Positions 46,048 through 54,963 are shown, numbered from the stretch's first letter. The stretch is 64,000 nucleotides of DNA from Bacteroidales bacterium UBA6248 (GCA_002441345.1 DJVU01000082.1:1-64000), one strand, 5' to 3'. A program made the numbers and translations. Notes: generated from the letters alone by a model not told the origin.

Positions 46048-47088
46048 ATGCGTATTCGTACATTTTTCTTTCGTTCTGGGATGCTTTCTCTTCTGGTCGT
46101 CTTCATTTTGACTACACAGGCCTGTGCCCAGAAGAAAACGTATCTGGCAACTACCGTTGCTTTCTATAATGTTGAAAATCTTTTCGATACAATCGACGAT
46201 CCGCGCACCAACGATGCAGAGTTTCTGCCGGCCGGAAGCAACCGGTGGACAGCTCAGCGTTATCAGGTGAAGCTGCAGAATATGGCCGGCGTTATTGCCG
46301 ATATCGGCAGCGAGGTGGTAAAAGGCGGACCGGCAATTATCGGCCTGTCGGAAGTTGAAAACAGGGGTGTGCTCGAAGACCTGATAAAAACACCACCGCT
46401 CGATGGGCTGGGGTATGAAATTGTTCATTACGATTCGCCCGACCGCAGAGGCATTGATGTTGCCCTGCTGTACAAACCTTCTGTTTTCAAGGTGGTAAAC
46501 AGCACCTCAAACCGGCTGACCTTACCCTGGCGCAGCGATTTCTATACCCGCGATCAGCTGGTGGTTACAGGCGAGTTGCATGGCGAACTGGTAAGCGTTA
46601 TCGTTAACCATTGGCCATCAAGGGCATCGGGCCCCGAATACCGCGAAGAGGCAGCAAAACTCAGCCGCAGTCTCAGCGATTCTCTTGCCAGGGTGCATCC
46701 CAACGCCAAAATCATGATTATGGGCGACCTCAACGATGACCCCGTCGACCGCAGCGTAGCCAGAGCCCTTGGAGCCGAAGGCCGCCCGAACAAAGTAAAA
46801 CCGGGCGGACTGTATAACCCCATGTGGCAATTGTTCCGCGATGGCATAGGCTCACTCGCTTACCGCGATGCCTGGAATCTTTTCGATCAGATTATTGTTT
46901 CCGAACCTCTGCTTAACAGCAAAGGCGGATGGAAATTGCATAAAGCCAGGGTTTACAACGAAAAGTACCTGATACAAAAAGAAGGACCTTATGCCGGCTA
47001 TCCCTTCCGGACTTTTGCCGGTGGTGCCTATGCGGGAGGCTACAGCGACCATTTGCCCGTTTACCTTATCCTGGTGAAAGAGAAATAA
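46048..47088 (+). CDS. Secreted endonuclease/exonuclease/phosphatase (EEP) family protein
   Basis: A 346-residue protein with a signal peptide (hydrophobic 12-24; cut probably after A-C-A). EEP catalytic motifs are complete: Asn41 in F-Y-N-V-E-N-L-F-D, Glu102 in G-L-S-E-V-E-N, His188 in V-N-H-W-P-S-R, Asp227 and Asn229 in M-G-D-L-N-D-D, and Asp334-His335 in Y-S-D-H-L-P-V. Such enzymes are metal-dependent nucleases or phosphodiesterases. Position and secretion signal suggest a periplasmic or outer-membrane enzyme that handles material taken up by the divergent TonB receptor and its lipoprotein. The lipobox rule is not well met (T-Q-A-C), so a soluble protein is as likely as a lipoprotein. Substrate (DNA, RNA, sugar phosphate, lipid) is not known. 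Confidence 0.86.
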   Translation: MRIRTFFFRSGMLSLLVVFILTTQACAQKKTYLATTVAFYNVENLFDTIDDPRTNDAEFLPAGSNRWTAQRYQVKLQNMAGVIADIGSEVVKGGPAIIGLSEVENRGVLEDLIKTPPLDGLGYEIVHYDSPDRRGIDVALLYKPSVFKVVNSTSNRLTLPWRSDFYTRDQLVVTGELHGELVSVIVNHWPSRASGPEYREEAAKLSRSLSDSLARVHPNAKIMIMGDLNDDPVDRSVARALGAEGRPNKVKPGGLYNPMWQLFRDGIGSLAYRDAWNLFDQIIVSEPLLNSKGGWKLHKARVYNEKYLIQKEGPYAGYPFRTFAGGAYAGGYSDHLPVYLILVKEK

Positions 47089-47158
47089 GAAACAGTAAAT
47101 TAATTTTTGCTTTCCGCAAGTCGTTTTTTAATAATTTCGTCTCACCAAAAGCAGAGCC

Positions 47159-47890
47159 GTGAAAGACAGTCTGGTCATCATCCCTACCTACAACGAAAAG
47201 GAAAATGCCGAAAAAATTATTCGAAAGGTTTTCTCACTTCCAAAGGAATTTGACGTTCTGATTGTTGAGGATAACTCTCCGGATGGCACAGCTTCCATAG
47301 TGCGCAAACTGATGGAAGAATTCCCGGAGCGGCTGTTTATGGAAGAGCGCAAAGGGAAACTGGGGCTGGGTACCGCCTATATTCACGGATTTAAATGGGC
47401 CCTGAATCGCGGGTATTCCTATGTTTTTGAGATGGATGCCGACTTCTCGCACAATCCCGACGATCTGCTGAGACTGTACGATGCCTGTGCCGTTCAGGGT
47501 GCTGATGTTGCCATAGGTTCACGGTATATCAAAGGCGTTAATGTGGTAAACTGGCCCATGGGCCGCGTGCTGATGTCGTATTTCGCCTCCTATTACGTTC
47601 GCCTGATTACCGGAATGCACATTATGGATACCACCGCCGGTTTTAAATGTTATAAACGCAAACTGCTCGAAACCATCGATTTCAACCGCATTAAGTTTAC
47701 CGGCTATGCTTTCCAGATCGAAATGAAATATACCGCCTGGAAACTCGGATTCCGGATTATTGAAGTCCCCATTATCTTCACCGACAGAACCGAGGGACAG
47801 TCAAAGATGAGCAGAGGTATTTTTAAAGAAGCCATTATAGGTGTTATCCAGCTCAGGTTCAAGCGTATTCGTCCTGTAGCAATCGTCTGA
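47159..47890 (+). CDS. GT2 polyprenyl-phosphate (dolichol-phosphate-type) mannosyltransferase-like enzyme
   Basis: A 243-residue glycosyltransferase of family 2. Motifs: I-I-P-T-Y-N-E-K-E-N at the N-terminus, V-E-D-N-S-P-D-G-T near residue 40, and E-M-D-A-D-F-S-H near 94, which includes the metal-binding D-x-D. G-S-R-Y and the later Q-I-E-M-K-Y and E-V-P-I-I-F-T-D-R segments fit the DPM1-like group that transfers mannose or glucose from a nucleotide sugar to polyprenyl phosphate. There are no membrane helices, so it acts at the inner face of the cytoplasmic membrane. The start is GTG at 47159. A weak promoter match (TTG at 47107, TAATTTCG at 47132) lies upstream. Donor and acceptor are unknown. 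Confidence 0.9.
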   Translation: MKDSLVIIPTYNEKENAEKIIRKVFSLPKEFDVLIVEDNSPDGTASIVRKLMEEFPERLFMEERKGKLGLGTAYIHGFKWALNRGYSYVFEMDADFSHNPDDLLRLYDACAVQGADVAIGSRYIKGVNVVNWPMGRVLMSYFASYYVRLITGMHIMDTTAGFKCYKRKLLETIDFNRIKFTGYAFQIEMKYTAWKLGFRIIEVPIIFTDRTEGQSKMSRGIFKEAIIGVIQLRFKRIRPVAIV

Positions 47891-47918
47891 TATCCTCCCG
47901 CCTGCCTGCTTTTATTCG

Positions 47919-47926
47919 TATCTTTG
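47919..47926 (+). promoter_or_regulatory. Candidate -7 element for pyrC
   Basis: TATCTTTG (TAnnTTTG) 41 bases before the ATG at 47967, outside the GT2 coding region. The -33 element is not clear. Confidence 0.42.
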
Positions 47927-47966
47927 CAATTGCTGAGCAGGCGGTTCAGCCCTCAATTGCGTTTTC

Positions 47967-49325
47967 ATGGATAAAAATTACCTTATTACCGGTGCTACCC
48001 TCGTAAACGAAGGAAGATCTTTCAAAGGCAGCGTGCTCGTAGAAGGAGCATTTATTAAGAAAGTGACCGAAGGCGATAAACTCCCTGCGGAACTGCCGCC
48101 GGATACCGGACGTATTGATGCCGGCGGATTGTGGTTGCTTCCGGGCGTAATCGATGATCAGGTGCATTTTCGCGATCCGGGATTAACACACAAAGGCGAT
48201 CTTTATACCGAAAGCCGTGCAGCCGTGGCAGGAGGAGTGACCTCTTTTATGGAGATGCCCAATACCCAGCCCAATACCCTGACTCAGGAACTGCTGGAAG
48301 AGAAATACCGCATGGCTTCTGAAAAGTCGCTGGCCAATTACTCCTTCTATATGGGCGCTTCCAATACCAACCTTGAAGAGGTAGTTAAAACCGATCCGCG
48401 GACGGTGTGTGGTATCAAAGTATTTATGGGTGCTTCCACCGGCAATATGCTTGTGGATAATCCCCGTACGCTTGAAGGCATTTTCCGCGATGCCCCGGTG
48501 CTGGTCGCCGTTCATTGTGAGGATGAAACCACAATACGTGCCAATACGGAGATGATACGGCAAAAGTTCGGGGATGAAATCCCGTTCGGTCTTCATCCGG
48601 AAATCCGCAGCAGCGAAGCCTGCTACAAATCCAGTTCCTTCGCGGTAGCCCTGGCCCGTAAATACAATACCCGCCTGCACATTCTGCACCTCTCCACAGC
48701 CGCGGAAATGGAACTTTTCTCCGGTGCTTTCGCAGATGGCAGCAAGCGGATTACTGCCGAGGCCTGCGTACATCACCTCTGGTTCAGCGATGAGGATTAT
48801 GCCCGCCTCGGCCCCATGATAAAATGGAATCCGGCAATTAAAAGTCCGGACGACCGCGATGCCCTGTGGAATGCACTCCTCGACGGACGCATAGATGTGG
48901 TGGCTACCGACCATGCCCCACACACCCGCGAAGAGAAAGCAAATCCTTATTTTTCATGCCCCTCGGGTGGCCCTCTGGTACAACACTCTCTGGTAGCCAT
49001 GCTCGAAATGAGCAGAAACGGTAAACTTACCCCCGAAATGGTAGTCGAGAAAATGTGTCACGCCCCGGCGCGTATCTTTGAAGTGGAAAAACGGGGCTTT
49101 ATCCGGGAAGGCTACTTTGCCGACCTTGTTCTGGTAAATCCATCCGATCCCTGGATCGTACAACCCTCCAACGTGCACTACAAATGCGGATGGTCGCCCT
49201 TCGAAGGTCAGACGTTCCATTCAAAAATTACCTATACCTTTGTCAGTGGTCATCTGGCTTACCGCAACGGCTCCTTCAGCAACGAGCGGAACGGAAGGAG
49301 GCTAACCTTTAACAGGAAGAGTTAA
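47967..49325 (+). CDS. pyrC: Dihydroorotase
   Basis: A 452-residue amidohydrolase catalysing the reversible cyclisation of N-carbamoyl-L-aspartate in pyrimidine synthesis. Visible are D-D-Q-V-H-F-R-D-P-G-L-T-H-K (63-76), G-I-K-V-F-M-G-A-S-T (149-158) with the likely bridging Lys151, His183 in V-H-C-E-D, His241 in I-L-H-L-S, and catalytic Asp315 in A-T-D-H-A-P-H. The first His of the usual H-x-H metal motif is Gln65 here. This substitution appears to be usual in Bacteroidota dihydroorotases, from memory, and does not by itself mean loss of activity. The lipoprotein gene follows 18 bases downstream and may be co-transcribed. Confidence 0.95.
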   Translation: MDKNYLITGATLVNEGRSFKGSVLVEGAFIKKVTEGDKLPAELPPDTGRIDAGGLWLLPGVIDDQVHFRDPGLTHKGDLYTESRAAVAGGVTSFMEMPNTQPNTLTQELLEEKYRMASEKSLANYSFYMGASNTNLEEVVKTDPRTVCGIKVFMGASTGNMLVDNPRTLEGIFRDAPVLVAVHCEDETTIRANTEMIRQKFGDEIPFGLHPEIRSSEACYKSSSFAVALARKYNTRLHILHLSTAAEMELFSGAFADGSKRITAEACVHHLWFSDEDYARLGPMIKWNPAIKSPDDRDALWNALLDGRIDVVATDHAPHTREEKANPYFSCPSGGPLVQHSLVAMLEMSRNGKLTPEMVVEKMCHAPARIFEVEKRGFIREGYFADLVLVNPSDPWIVQPSNVHYKCGWSPFEGQTFHSKITYTFVSGHLAYRNGSFSNERNGRRLTFNRKS

Positions 49326-49343
49326 AACCCACTTTCACCGGCT

Positions 49344-49784
49344 ATGAAACAAATTATCCCGCTGTTACTGATACATGCACTTCTGGTGTCATCCTGCAAT
49401 AAAACATCCGTGAAAACGGAAAATTTTGAAGACGGAACCCTGAAATCGGAAAAGACCTACGAAAAAACAAGCGAAGGCGAACAACTGATAAAGGAGGTAA
49501 CCTACCATCCGAACGGGAAGAAATATATGGAAGGAAGCTTCAGGGACGGATTGCGTGAAGGTCACTGGGTGTCGTGGTTCGACAACGGAACGCTCTGGAG
49601 TGAGGGGGATTTTAAACAAGGCGAAAGTCATGGTCTCCGCTCCGTGTATTATCCCAACGGCCAGCTCTATTACCAGGGAATGTACGAAATGGGCAAACGA
49701 AAAGGCGTCTGGTTATTCTACGACGAAACCGGCGAAAAAATAAAGGAAGTCGACTACGACAAAGAATCCGGTAACGGGGAATAA
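49344..49784 (+). CDS. MORN/YwqK-type repeat lipoprotein
   Basis: A 146-residue lipoprotein with lipobox L-V-S-S-C (Cys18). After a short linker it holds about four copies of a 20-25 residue motif around Y-x-N/D-G-x-x-x-x-E-G-x-F/Y-x-x-G-x-x-x-G (for example H-P-N-G-K-K-Y-M-E-G-S-F, F-D-N-G-T-L-W-S-E-G-D-F, Y-P-N-G-Q-L-Y-Y-Q-G-M-Y), the pattern of MORN or YwqK antitoxin-type repeats. Such repeats form beta hairpins; function in these proteins is mostly unknown. It starts 18 bases after pyrC on the same strand, probably by read-through, without functional link. Confidence 0.8.
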   Translation: MKQIIPLLLIHALLVSSCNKTSVKTENFEDGTLKSEKTYEKTSEGEQLIKEVTYHPNGKKYMEGSFRDGLREGHWVSWFDNGTLWSEGDFKQGESHGLRSVYYPNGQLYYQGMYEMGKRKGVWLFYDETGEKIKEVDYDKESGNGE

Positions 49785-49816
49785 ATCCCTTTTAATTTCT
49801 TGCGAAAGATAAAAAT

Positions 49817-49849
49817 GCAGCAGCCATGGCGGTATGCCCCGGCTGCTGC
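49817..49849. terminator. Bidirectional Rho-independent terminator
   Basis: A 9-bp stem (GCAGCAGCC / GGCTGCTGC) with a 15-base loop, followed on the plus strand by CAATGCCTTTTTT and on the minus strand by ATTTTTATC. It separates the convergent MORN lipoprotein and coiled-coil lipoprotein genes. Confidence 0.85.
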
Positions 49850-49889
49850 CAATGCCTTTTTTGTCCGGTCACTTCGTGGATGTCCCGTA

Positions 49890-50747
49890 TCAGTCAACTA
49901 CTATTACCAGATACCTCGATGCCGACCAGAATTCGCGCGGATTGCGTATAACAATGCTGTCAACAGTTTTTTCACCAAAAATCTCATACGACCTCCCGGG
50001 ATGGGTGGTGATAATTTCTGCCTTTTTCTTCATCACATATACGGTGCTGAGTTTGGTGATGTCGATGCGTGTGAAGTATTCGGGATTGAAATCTTCTTTC
50101 ATCTTCTTGTTGCGGCCAATTCCGGCGAAACCACCTTCAAGGGTGATGATGTTCTGGCTGACCAGTTCCTTGCGTGTCCCGATGATGTAGTAGGCCGTAT
50201 TCAGTTCTTCGGTCTGTTTGCTGATCGTTTGTGATTTGGATTCTCCTTCTGCAGCAAGCGATCTTACGCTTGAGCTTAATACTTCGATCTGAATGTTCAT
50301 GTTCTCCAGCTGATCCCTTAAGCCTGCAATCTCGGCATCTTTTTCCTCCATCTGTCGGGTCATTCGGTCGATCATCTGCTCCAGCGAACTAACCCTGGCA
50401 TCCGATTTACGCAGCTTGGACCTGAGCTCGGCTATGGTCTTTTTGTTTTCCTGCAGTCTGTCGTATATGAGGTTTATGTCGCGGTTAATCTGCTCTTTTA
50501 TATCCGGCTGTAACTCACCCCCGTTCACAGCAGCCTGCGTAATAATCATCTCGGTCATCTTGATTGAATCGAGATTGGCCTGAATTGCGTTGAAGGATTC
50601 AAGATATCCCAACAGGGCCGTATCTTTAGTGAAGCCTATCGAAAGCAGGCTGTCGTAGCGCGTCTGCAGGGCTTCAAATTCTTTTTTTCTGCTGTTGCAG
50701 CCCACCAGGAGTGAGGTAATTAAGGCAATAAGAACCAGCTTTTTCAT
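49890..50747 (-). CDS. Coiled-coil lipoprotein of unknown function
   Basis: A 285-residue protein with a clear lipobox L-L-V-G-C (Cys17), so it is lipid-anchored. A long coiled coil covers about residues 20-185 (for example L-E-Q-M-I-D-R-M-T-R-Q-M-E-E-K-D-A-E-I-A). The C-terminal 95 residues are beta-rich and conserved-looking (Y-Y-I-I-G-T-R-K-E-L, G-G-F-A-G-I-G-R, H-P-G-R-S-Y-E-I). A similar family in other Bacteroidota has been labelled Cbp1 collagen-binding adhesin, which I mention from memory only and with low confidence. It lies 64 bases after the GH31 gene on the same strand. Confidence 0.7.
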   Translation of the reverse strand: MKKLVLIALITSLLVGCNSRKKEFEALQTRYDSLLSIGFTKDTALLGYLESFNAIQANLDSIKMTEMIITQAAVNGGELQPDIKEQINRDINLIYDRLQENKKTIAELRSKLRKSDARVSSLEQMIDRMTRQMEEKDAEIAGLRDQLENMNIQIEVLSSSVRSLAAEGESKSQTISKQTEELNTAYYIIGTRKELVSQNIITLEGGFAGIGRNKKMKEDFNPEYFTRIDITKLSTVYVMKKKAEIITTHPGRSYEIFGEKTVDSIVIRNPREFWSASRYLVIVVD

Positions 50748-50811
50748 AAACTCGCGTTTTTGTAAATACCATGTAAAAGTACGGCAATTATTGTGTTAAT
50801 GTTACGGTCCC

Positions 50812-53223
50812 TCAGCGTATAATTTCCACCACCATATTCTCTTTTCCGCATTTTACCCGAACCTCCAGTTTTTTTGAAACAGAATTCCAGCGGTACTGCA
50901 CCGGTTTCAGAAGCCTGCCATTTAGCATTACCCCGGAGGGTGGAGCATTCAGGTTGTGAATAAGCAGGTCAATCTTTTTTATTTCCCCATCATACGTTCC
51001 TTTTGCTATCGATTGCTTCATTTGCAGGATGAGCCTGCTGCCGTCGTCGTCTGACTCGAACTCCAGAATCTCGTATTCTCCCTGAGGATAGCACTCCGGC
51101 GTGATTCCGTCGTCGTTATACAGTGCATACGAGCTTTGCAGGGCGGTGTTACCGGCATAATAATGCATGGTAAATTTCTTAAGGCTGTATTTGCTGGTAG
51201 AAACTGCCTTGCTGAGCATTGGAACAAATGCTCCATCCTTCACAAAAACCGGGATGTGATCCGGATTTAGGAGGATGGTGGCACTGCTTCCCCCTGTGTG
51301 TCGTTCGCCCGTGAAAAAGTGTGTCCAGCCGGACCCTTCCGGAAAATAGACCCGCTGCATTTTCTGGCCCGGATTTAAAACCGGCGATACCAGGAAGGCG
51401 GGTCCCCAGCGGTAAGCCGAATCATAGTTCAGAAGTTTTGTATTTTCGGGTTCATCAAATAAAAGCGGTATCATCAGCGGCTTGCCGGTCTGGCTGTTTT
51501 CGAAAGCCATGGTATAGATATAAGGCAGGAGTTTATACCTTAACTCTATTGCTTTTCGTGCCCTTGCTTTGGTAGTTTCTTCCTGAAACACGGGTTCGGC
51601 GGGGATGTGTTCCTGCGCATGCGGACGGTAAACGGGCTGAAATACTCCGTACTGAAGCCAGCGGGTGTACAGTTCGTTGTCGATGGTATCACCGCCTGCA
51701 AATCCTCCCAGATCGGAGTGCATCCATGCCAGCCCCTGCATTCCCATTTGCAGCGCAATGGCCGGTTGCGATTTCAGTCCGCCCCAGCTCCGGTTCACAT
51801 CCCCCGACCAGGGTATCATTCCGTAGCGCTGCGAACCGGCATATCCCGCGCGCATCAGTATAAAAGGCCGCTCGTGCGGGAAGTCGCGCCGGTAGCCTTC
51901 GTAAATCAGCCGGGCCCATTCATGCCCGTAAGCATTGTGCACCTGAGCCGCAGTACCGGCCATATGCCTCAGACCTGCCGGATGTACTTCGGGTTCCCCG
52001 AGGTCTCCCCACCATCCGGCAACTCCCTGTTCAGCCAGTCCTTTATAAATCTGCCAGAACCACTCCCTGGCCATCGGATTGAATATATCGACAAGCCCGG
52101 TATTGCCAAAGTAAAAATCGTAGGTGTACGGTTTTCCGAGCGAATCGGTCCCCAGCACCCTTTTTTTTACGGCCTCATCCCACCGGGTGGATGTGGTAAG
52201 GATAAATGGTTCGGTCACCAGAACCGTTCGAACACCTTTTCGCATAAATTGTTTCATCATCCGGTCCGGATTCGGAAAGCTGTCGGCATACCAGGTGAGG
52301 TTACCCATCGAGCCCTGAATTTCTTTTCCAAACCAGTAAATATCAATGATCACGGCATCAAGGGGTATCTTTTCTTTGAAAAACCTCTTTACTGTTTTCT
52401 CCGTTTCTTTTTGCGAATGATAGCCAAAGCGGCTGCTGAAATTTCCGAGTGCCCATCGCGGAAGCATGGATTGCCTTCCGGTAAGCCGCGTGTAATTATC
52501 TGTCAGGTCGTACCAGTCCGTGCCGGCAATAACGTAATAGTTTGGCTGACTTTTCATGCATTCGTAGGTTACCTCATTGCTGCTTCCGCTGTCAAGATCC
52601 AGAAATCCGTGTCCTGCATTATCAAACAATACGGCATACCGCTTCGACGACAGAAAAAGAGGCAGGGTATAGTTCATCAGGGCCGATTCGGTTTCATAAC
52701 CGTAGTGTGCCCTGTTGTATAACTCAAGCCTGCTTCCGCGGCGGTTCAGGCCGGGTGCCCTTGCTCCGCTTCCGTAAAGCACCTCGCCCGGTTCTATTCT
52801 GAAATTTAATGTCTGGTTTTCGCCCTCAGCGGCATATCCCCGGTTTTCCTTTATCAGCAGCGTATGGTTGTAATAGTAAGCAAGCGTAAAAGGCTCCTTC
52901 GTTATCCTGACCTCAAATGCACCCATACTCAGGGTGATTTGTTCGTCGCTTTCGCGGATGGTGAATTCCCCGGGTTCTGCCTCCGGAGACAGGGCAAACG
53001 AAAAAGCAGCAAGCTTGTCACCCAATGGGTAGAAAGCCGTATGGCACGACCGTTCATTGAAAGGATAAATTCTGTATGTGCCGTCACTTACGGCGATTTC
53101 GGCTTCCGTAGTCAGAAGTCTGGCTCCGATGAAGGTGCGCCTTGCTTCCTGAGCCGTTGCATTCAGGGCAGTAAAAAGCAGGATGACAATGGCGGGCGCA
53201 ATTCTGATTATCGTTTTTTTCAT
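50812..53223 (-). CDS. GH31 alpha-glucosidase, secreted
   Basis: An 803-residue protein if started at the ATG at 53223, which gives MKKTIIRIAP and a signal peptide ending in N-A-T-A (about residue 24). Upstream in-frame Met codons would overlap the divergent methyltransferase gene and lack a signal, so they were rejected. The GH31 barrel shows D-A-V-I-I-D-I-Y-W-F, the nucleophile Asp407 in W-W-G-D-L-G-E-P-E and the acid/base Asp475 in W-S-G-D-V-N-R-S-W-G-G-L, plus an N-terminal beta-sandwich and a C-terminal beta domain. Family members cleave terminal alpha-glucosyl or alpha-xylosyl residues. The sugar preference is unknown. A -7 match lies directly upstream. Confidence 0.93.
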   Translation of the reverse strand: MKKTIIRIAPAIVILLFTALNATAQEARRTFIGARLLTTEAEIAVSDGTYRIYPFNERSCHTAFYPLGDKLAAFSFALSPEAEPGEFTIRESDEQITLSMGAFEVRITKEPFTLAYYYNHTLLIKENRGYAAEGENQTLNFRIEPGEVLYGSGARAPGLNRRGSRLELYNRAHYGYETESALMNYTLPLFLSSKRYAVLFDNAGHGFLDLDSGSSNEVTYECMKSQPNYYVIAGTDWYDLTDNYTRLTGRQSMLPRWALGNFSSRFGYHSQKETEKTVKRFFKEKIPLDAVIIDIYWFGKEIQGSMGNLTWYADSFPNPDRMMKQFMRKGVRTVLVTEPFILTTSTRWDEAVKKRVLGTDSLGKPYTYDFYFGNTGLVDIFNPMAREWFWQIYKGLAEQGVAGWWGDLGEPEVHPAGLRHMAGTAAQVHNAYGHEWARLIYEGYRRDFPHERPFILMRAGYAGSQRYGMIPWSGDVNRSWGGLKSQPAIALQMGMQGLAWMHSDLGGFAGGDTIDNELYTRWLQYGVFQPVYRPHAQEHIPAEPVFQEETTKARARKAIELRYKLLPYIYTMAFENSQTGKPLMIPLLFDEPENTKLLNYDSAYRWGPAFLVSPVLNPGQKMQRVYFPEGSGWTHFFTGERHTGGSSATILLNPDHIPVFVKDGAFVPMLSKAVSTSKYSLKKFTMHYYAGNTALQSSYALYNDDGITPECYPQGEYEILEFESDDDGSRLILQMKQSIAKGTYDGEIKKIDLLIHNLNAPPSGVMLNGRLLKPVQYRWNSVSKKLEVRVKCGKENMVVEIIR

Positions 53224-53240
53224 GCTTTCGTATCCGGTAA

Positions 53241-53248
53241 CAAACTTA
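53241..53248 (-). promoter_or_regulatory. Candidate -7 element for GH31 gene
   Basis: The minus strand reads TAAGTTTG (TAnnTTTG). A TTTG lies 14 bases upstream, a shorter spacer than usual. It supports the ATG at 53223 as the translation start. Confidence 0.42.
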
Positions 53249-53321
53249 AGGGTATAAATGTACAAAAAAGCTCTGTTTCTCAGCATTCCGGCGAATCCGG
53301 CCATTATTGAAATTAATGGTC

Positions 53322-53329
53322 TAATTTTG
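53322..53329 (+). promoter_or_regulatory. Candidate -7 element for rlmI-like gene
   Basis: TAATTTTG (TAnnTTTG), 14 bases before the ATG at 53344. A TTG is 12 bases upstream, a short spacer. This promoter and the GH31 promoter face away from each other. Confidence 0.42.
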
Positions 53330-53343
53330 CGGAAAATTGCTTT

Positions 53344-54534
53344 ATGAATCCAATTCCTGCTGTTTTTCTCCGCAAAGGCCGCGACGAAGCCGTCCGCCGT
53401 TTTCACCCCTGGATCTTTTCCGGAGCCATCGACCGTATTGAAGGCCATCCTGCCGATGGTGATGTGGTCGAGGTTCTCAGTCATAGCGGAGAGCTGCTGG
53501 CAAGCGGCCACGCATGCCATGGCTCCATAGCGGTCAAAATCTTTCACTTTGGCTCCGGACGACCTGCCGGTCTGGAGTTTTGGGTACGAAAACTGCAGCA
53601 GAGTCTGCAGCTCAGAAAAAACGTGGGACTTGCTGATCATGAGACTACCACTGCTTTCCGCCTGGTTTTCAGCGAAGGCGACGGTATGCCAGGTCTGGTT
53701 GTGGATGTATACAACGGCGTTGCAGTGCTTCAGGCGCACAGCACAGGTATGTATCTGCTTCGCCATACCCTCGCCGGTGCCCTTCAGCAGGTTCTTGGCA
53801 ACCGTCTGAAAGCCGTTTACGATAAAAGCGCAGAAGCCCTCGGCAAATCGGGTGTACTTTCGGACGGCGATGGTTTTTTGTTTGGCGCAATGGATTCGGT
53901 TGAAATTTTAGAAAACGGACACCGCTTCCTGGTCGATTTCATTCAGGGACAGAAAACAGGATTTTTCCTCGATCAGCGCGATAACCGTGCAATACTCGGC
54001 AACTATGCCAAAGGCCGCCGGGTTCTGAATGCATTCAGCTATACCGGAGGCTTTTCGGTTTATGCCCTGGCAGCCGGAGCCGTTCATGTAACTTCACTCG
54101 ACAGTTCACGCAAAGCGATGGAAACGCTCGATGCAAACATGCGTCTGAATGGTTTTGAATCCGGCCAGCACCAAAGCGTAATTGCCGATGCCAAATCCTG
54201 GCTTACTGCCATGCCCGATGACTTTGACCTGATCGTACTCGATCCTCCTGCTTTTGCCAAACGCCATGCCGACCGACACAAGGCTCTGCAGGGCTACCGC
54301 TTTATAAATGCAGCGGCCATGAAGAAAATACAGCCCGGCGGCTTTCTTTTTACTTTTTCCTGTTCGCAGGCTGTAAGCCGCGAGATGTTTGTCTCCATGA
54401 CAATGACGGCAGCCCTTGAAGCCGGACGTAACGTACGGATTGTTCAGCACCTCGGACATGGCGCCGATCATCCGGTGAGCGTATTTCATCCCGAAGGCGA
54501 ATATCTGAAAGGGCTGGTGCTTGAGGTGTTATAG
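53344..54534 (+). CDS. rlmI: 23S rRNA (cytosine-C5) methyltransferase, RlmI family
   Basis: A 396-residue class I SAM-dependent methyltransferase with an N-terminal PUA domain (F-L-R-K-G-R-D-E-A-V-R-R-F-H-P-W-I-F-S-G), a central linker, and a Rossmann domain with F-F-L-D-Q-R-D-N-R, the SAM-binding N-A-F-S-Y-T-G-G-F-S, catalytic motif L-D-P-P-A-F-A-K, and the catalytic Cys in F-T-F-S-C-S-Q. E. coli RlmI methylates C1962 of 23S rRNA. Length and order match the family. It is divergent from the GH31 gene and convergent with the Hsp15 gene, without a clear terminator in the 42-bp gap. Confidence 0.92.
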   Translation: MNPIPAVFLRKGRDEAVRRFHPWIFSGAIDRIEGHPADGDVVEVLSHSGELLASGHACHGSIAVKIFHFGSGRPAGLEFWVRKLQQSLQLRKNVGLADHETTTAFRLVFSEGDGMPGLVVDVYNGVAVLQAHSTGMYLLRHTLAGALQQVLGNRLKAVYDKSAEALGKSGVLSDGDGFLFGAMDSVEILENGHRFLVDFIQGQKTGFFLDQRDNRAILGNYAKGRRVLNAFSYTGGFSVYALAAGAVHVTSLDSSRKAMETLDANMRLNGFESGQHQSVIADAKSWLTAMPDDFDLIVLDPPAFAKRHADRHKALQGYRFINAAAMKKIQPGGFLFTFSCSQAVSREMFVSMTMTAALEAGRNVRIVQHLGHGADHPVSVFHPEGEYLKGLVLEVL

Positions 54535-54576
54535 AAGAATTTGAACTACTCGTGCCGCCTGAACGTTTACCGGTAC

Positions 54577-54957
54577 TTATTCGTCTCCTTTCAGTTTGTC
54601 GATAAGCCTGCGTTCTTTCTTCGTAGGTCTTCCGGTACCGCGGTCGCGGTGTTCGGCATTCAGTTCCTGCATAAATTTTATTCTTTCATACTCTTCGGGA
54701 GGGGTAAGGTCTTCGAGGGATTCGGGAACAAGTTTGGCAGATACACGGTTGTGAATCAGTGAGATAACCTTCAGGGTACGCGTAAGGGGCCCCAGGCTTA
54801 CATGGATAATATCTCCCGTTTTTAAAATCCGGGAGGGCTTAACGGCTATGCCGTCCATCTTTACCTTTCCGGCTCTGCAGGCATCTCCGGCCATCGTACG
54901 GGTTTTGTAGATCCGTACCGCCCACAGCCATTTGTCTATGCGCAGTTCGTCGGCCAT
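54577..54957 (-). CDS. hslR: S4-domain heat shock protein Hsp15
   Basis: A 126-residue protein with an N-terminal S4 RNA-binding domain (R-I-D-K-W-L-W-A-V-R-I-Y-K-T-R, then C-R-A-G-K-V) and a basic C-terminal tail (R-P-T-K-K-E-R-R). Hsp15 binds 50S subunits carrying stalled nascent chains. It starts 6 bases after der on the same strand, so they are co-transcribed: both act on ribosomes. Confidence 0.92.
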   Translation of the reverse strand: MADELRIDKWLWAVRIYKTRTMAGDACRAGKVKMDGIAVKPSRILKTGDIIHVSLGPLTRTLKVISLIHNRVSAKLVPESLEDLTPPEEYERIKFMQELNAEHRDRGTGRPTKKERRLIDKLKGDE

Positions 54958-54963
54958 TGGGGT

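Noticed and set aside
53224..53766. Upstream extension of the GH31 gene
   Set aside because: It would overlap the divergent RlmI-like gene and lacks a signal peptide. The ATG at 53223 gives a standard signal sequence and is preceded by a -7 element.
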